A stretch of 64,000 nt of DNA, from the NCBI RefSeq assembly GCF_963678635.1, contig NW_026971675.1:64001-128000 (forward strand), given 5' to 3'. Source of the DNA: Symsagittifera roscoffensis. Its lineage: Eukaryota > Xenacoelomorpha > Acoela > Convolutidae. Positions 62,737 through 64,000 of this stretch are shown piece by piece (the first letter of the stretch is position 1; each line of letters starts with the position of its first letter). The notes under the pieces were generated by a model. The model ran no database searches. It had not been told where the DNA came from and saw only the letters and a program-made list of their open reading frames with translations. The translations under genes were made by a program, and so were the position numbers.

Positions 62737-64000
62737 CAGTTAATGCTCAGTCTTCGGTGACTTCCAATTCAGAACTGCCTCTACCGCATCTGTCTACCGC
62801 ATCCATTAGTCGCTGAAAAGTGGCCAATGCGTTGCAAAGGTCAATGGGCATCCTCTTCTAGTGGAACAGTCGTACCTCGCAAGCAAATCCCGTCCAGTCC
62901 CTATCTTGCTTCCTAAGTGGCACTTGACAAAAAAGCCGACCCCAGATCAAGAGTTGTAGAAAGTTTTGCATCACCCAATTTTGAAAGACTTTCATCTATT
63001 CTAGGTATGGGACTGGCATCCTTCACCGTGACGGAGTTCAGATATCGAAAGTCTCGATCTCAGTGGATCTCCTTTCTTTTCGGCCATCACTACTCCACAT
63101 GCCCACAGTGATTTTGATGGTTCTATCATTACTGGATGGTTCCATCATACTCTAGTAATATTTCTATTTCAATTCTTCATTTATTCGATTTGTTTGAGTT
63201 CATGCGCCTCGCCCCCTCCCTATGCGGTACCGCCAACTCCTCCAGTTCTGTCTCATGCTTAAAGAAGTTACAGCACCCGATGTCCGCCTTTTGTCTTGAA
63301 TAAATGTCCTGATTCCTATGGCTCCGAGCTGTTCATTCGTTAACTTCCACCTTAAGTGTTCAACTTCTGGTAATACCGGTTTGTCCATTTCCAATTCCTC
63401 TTAGGTGGATCATTCTGGAAAATCCGAACAGCTCGAAAGTCCAGCGTCCGTTTCTGACTTAAGTGATTTAAAAAGACCTGATGTAATCTATATTTTCTTC
63501 AATCTGCTCAAGATAGAAATTTTGTCCTTGTAATTCGGACAATCAAGAACTTCACATTTGTCAACATTTTCAGTCAATTCATTTTTAGTTTCCACCGGCA
63601 GCGCGTATCCCAGTTTCCTCCCCCTCTAGAATGTGATTTAATTAAGAGTATTAAACAAGACACTGACGCAGATTCACTCTTGGTGATCGAGAATAATCTT
63701 CCTAAAATAGCAGTTCTTTGGCTATTCGGATTTGGTACTATACATACCTGTTTGTTGTCACTTAGTTCATTATAATTCTTCTTTTTCAAACTTACTGTTG
63801 CATCCTCGTTTACTTTCGACCTTACCCTCCTATTCAAGATAACTGGAGTTTTGCTCCCATTTGTCATCATCAAATTCACCGGTTTAATTACGTACTTTTT
63901 TTCCGGATTTCGAATCTTGAACATCGCATTGTTAAGATCAATCGTTACATCAAAATTCTTGGTAAAAACTTTGCCTAAAATGAATTGGTCCGATTCATCG
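62737..64000 (-). pseudogene. pol: Element D: protease-RT linker and RT with YVDD segment deleted
   Basis: Frames 63924-63574 and 63394-63200 carry the linker (KKYVIKPVNLMMTN, MEMDKPVLPEVEHLRWKL). RT blocks VTVKDASPIPRIDESLSK and LDLGSAF can be read near 63050-62940, and TFQRLM near 62810. Directly after TFQRLM the sequence jumps to DAV.AVLNWKSPKTEH, so roughly 250 bp with the YVDD box are missing. The element upstream of this point continues outside the window. It is inactive. Confidence 0.84.

Larger units (their letters stand above)
48733..64000 (-). mobile_element. Element D: giant Ty3/Gypsy-type element, runs past the window end
   Basis: In minus sense this contains, up to the 3' LTR, RT, RNase H, integrase, macrodomain, SGNH gene and the accessory region, with the same order as C. 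Its LTR is of the A/B type. It is split at 48732/48733 by C, and its last 39 bp lie at 7844-7882. The upstream half (protease, gag, leader, 5' LTR) is outside the window. Stops, frameshifts and deletions are more frequent than in B. Confidence 0.88.

Overview
This window looks like repeat-dense intergenic DNA from an animal nuclear genome. There is no bacterial gene organisation. Almost every base can be assigned to Ty3/Gypsy-type LTR retrotransposons that carry Gag zinc knuckles, a DTGA protease, reverse transcriptase, RNase H and an HHCC/DDE integrase. One tRNA-derived SINE is also present. I cannot name the species. I see no convincing host gene, rRNA, CRISPR array or functional tRNA gene.

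Layout. Position 1-484 is the 3' end of a plus-strand LTR (called LTR-X) inserted in element A. Element A (485-7784, minus strand) keeps its 5' LTR, tRNA primer site, repeat-filled leader, gag, protease and the start of RT. After a 59-bp spacer comes the last 39 bp of the 3' LTR of element D. That LTR is split by element C (7883-48732, minus), which is complete from LTR to LTR. C is itself split between protease and RT by element B (24095-40807, plus), also complete from LTR to LTR (16.7 kb). A SINE lies in C at 13783-13986. The rest of D's 3' LTR resumes at 48733, and D continues on the minus strand past the window end. The nesting gives the order D, then C, then B. C without B is about 24 kb.

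What makes the family unusual is its cargo. In C and D, pol continues after the integrase GPF module into an acidic linker and a macrodomain resembling the OARD1/TARG1-Poa1 group of ADP-ribose-binding proteins. An AT-rich spacer follows. Then comes a second gene with a small helical domain, a charged coiled-coil region and an SGNH/GDSL-type hydrolase domain, and then a coding region of about 6 kb that I do not recognise. That last region is present in B, C and D, begins with a possible second SGNH-like fold, and keeps its segment order in all three.

No copy looks autonomous. B has lost the nucleocapsid region, half the integrase, the macrodomain and the SGNH gene. C has YVND in RT and Asp in place of the integrase Glu. 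D lacks the YVDD segment. A is truncated. The shared organisation (short-repeat-filled leaders, an 11-13 nt gap between LTR and primer site, a purine-rich PPT ccggggagta, and a conserved hairpin in the LTRs) suggests one family of giant retroelements with a still uncharacterised accessory protein set.
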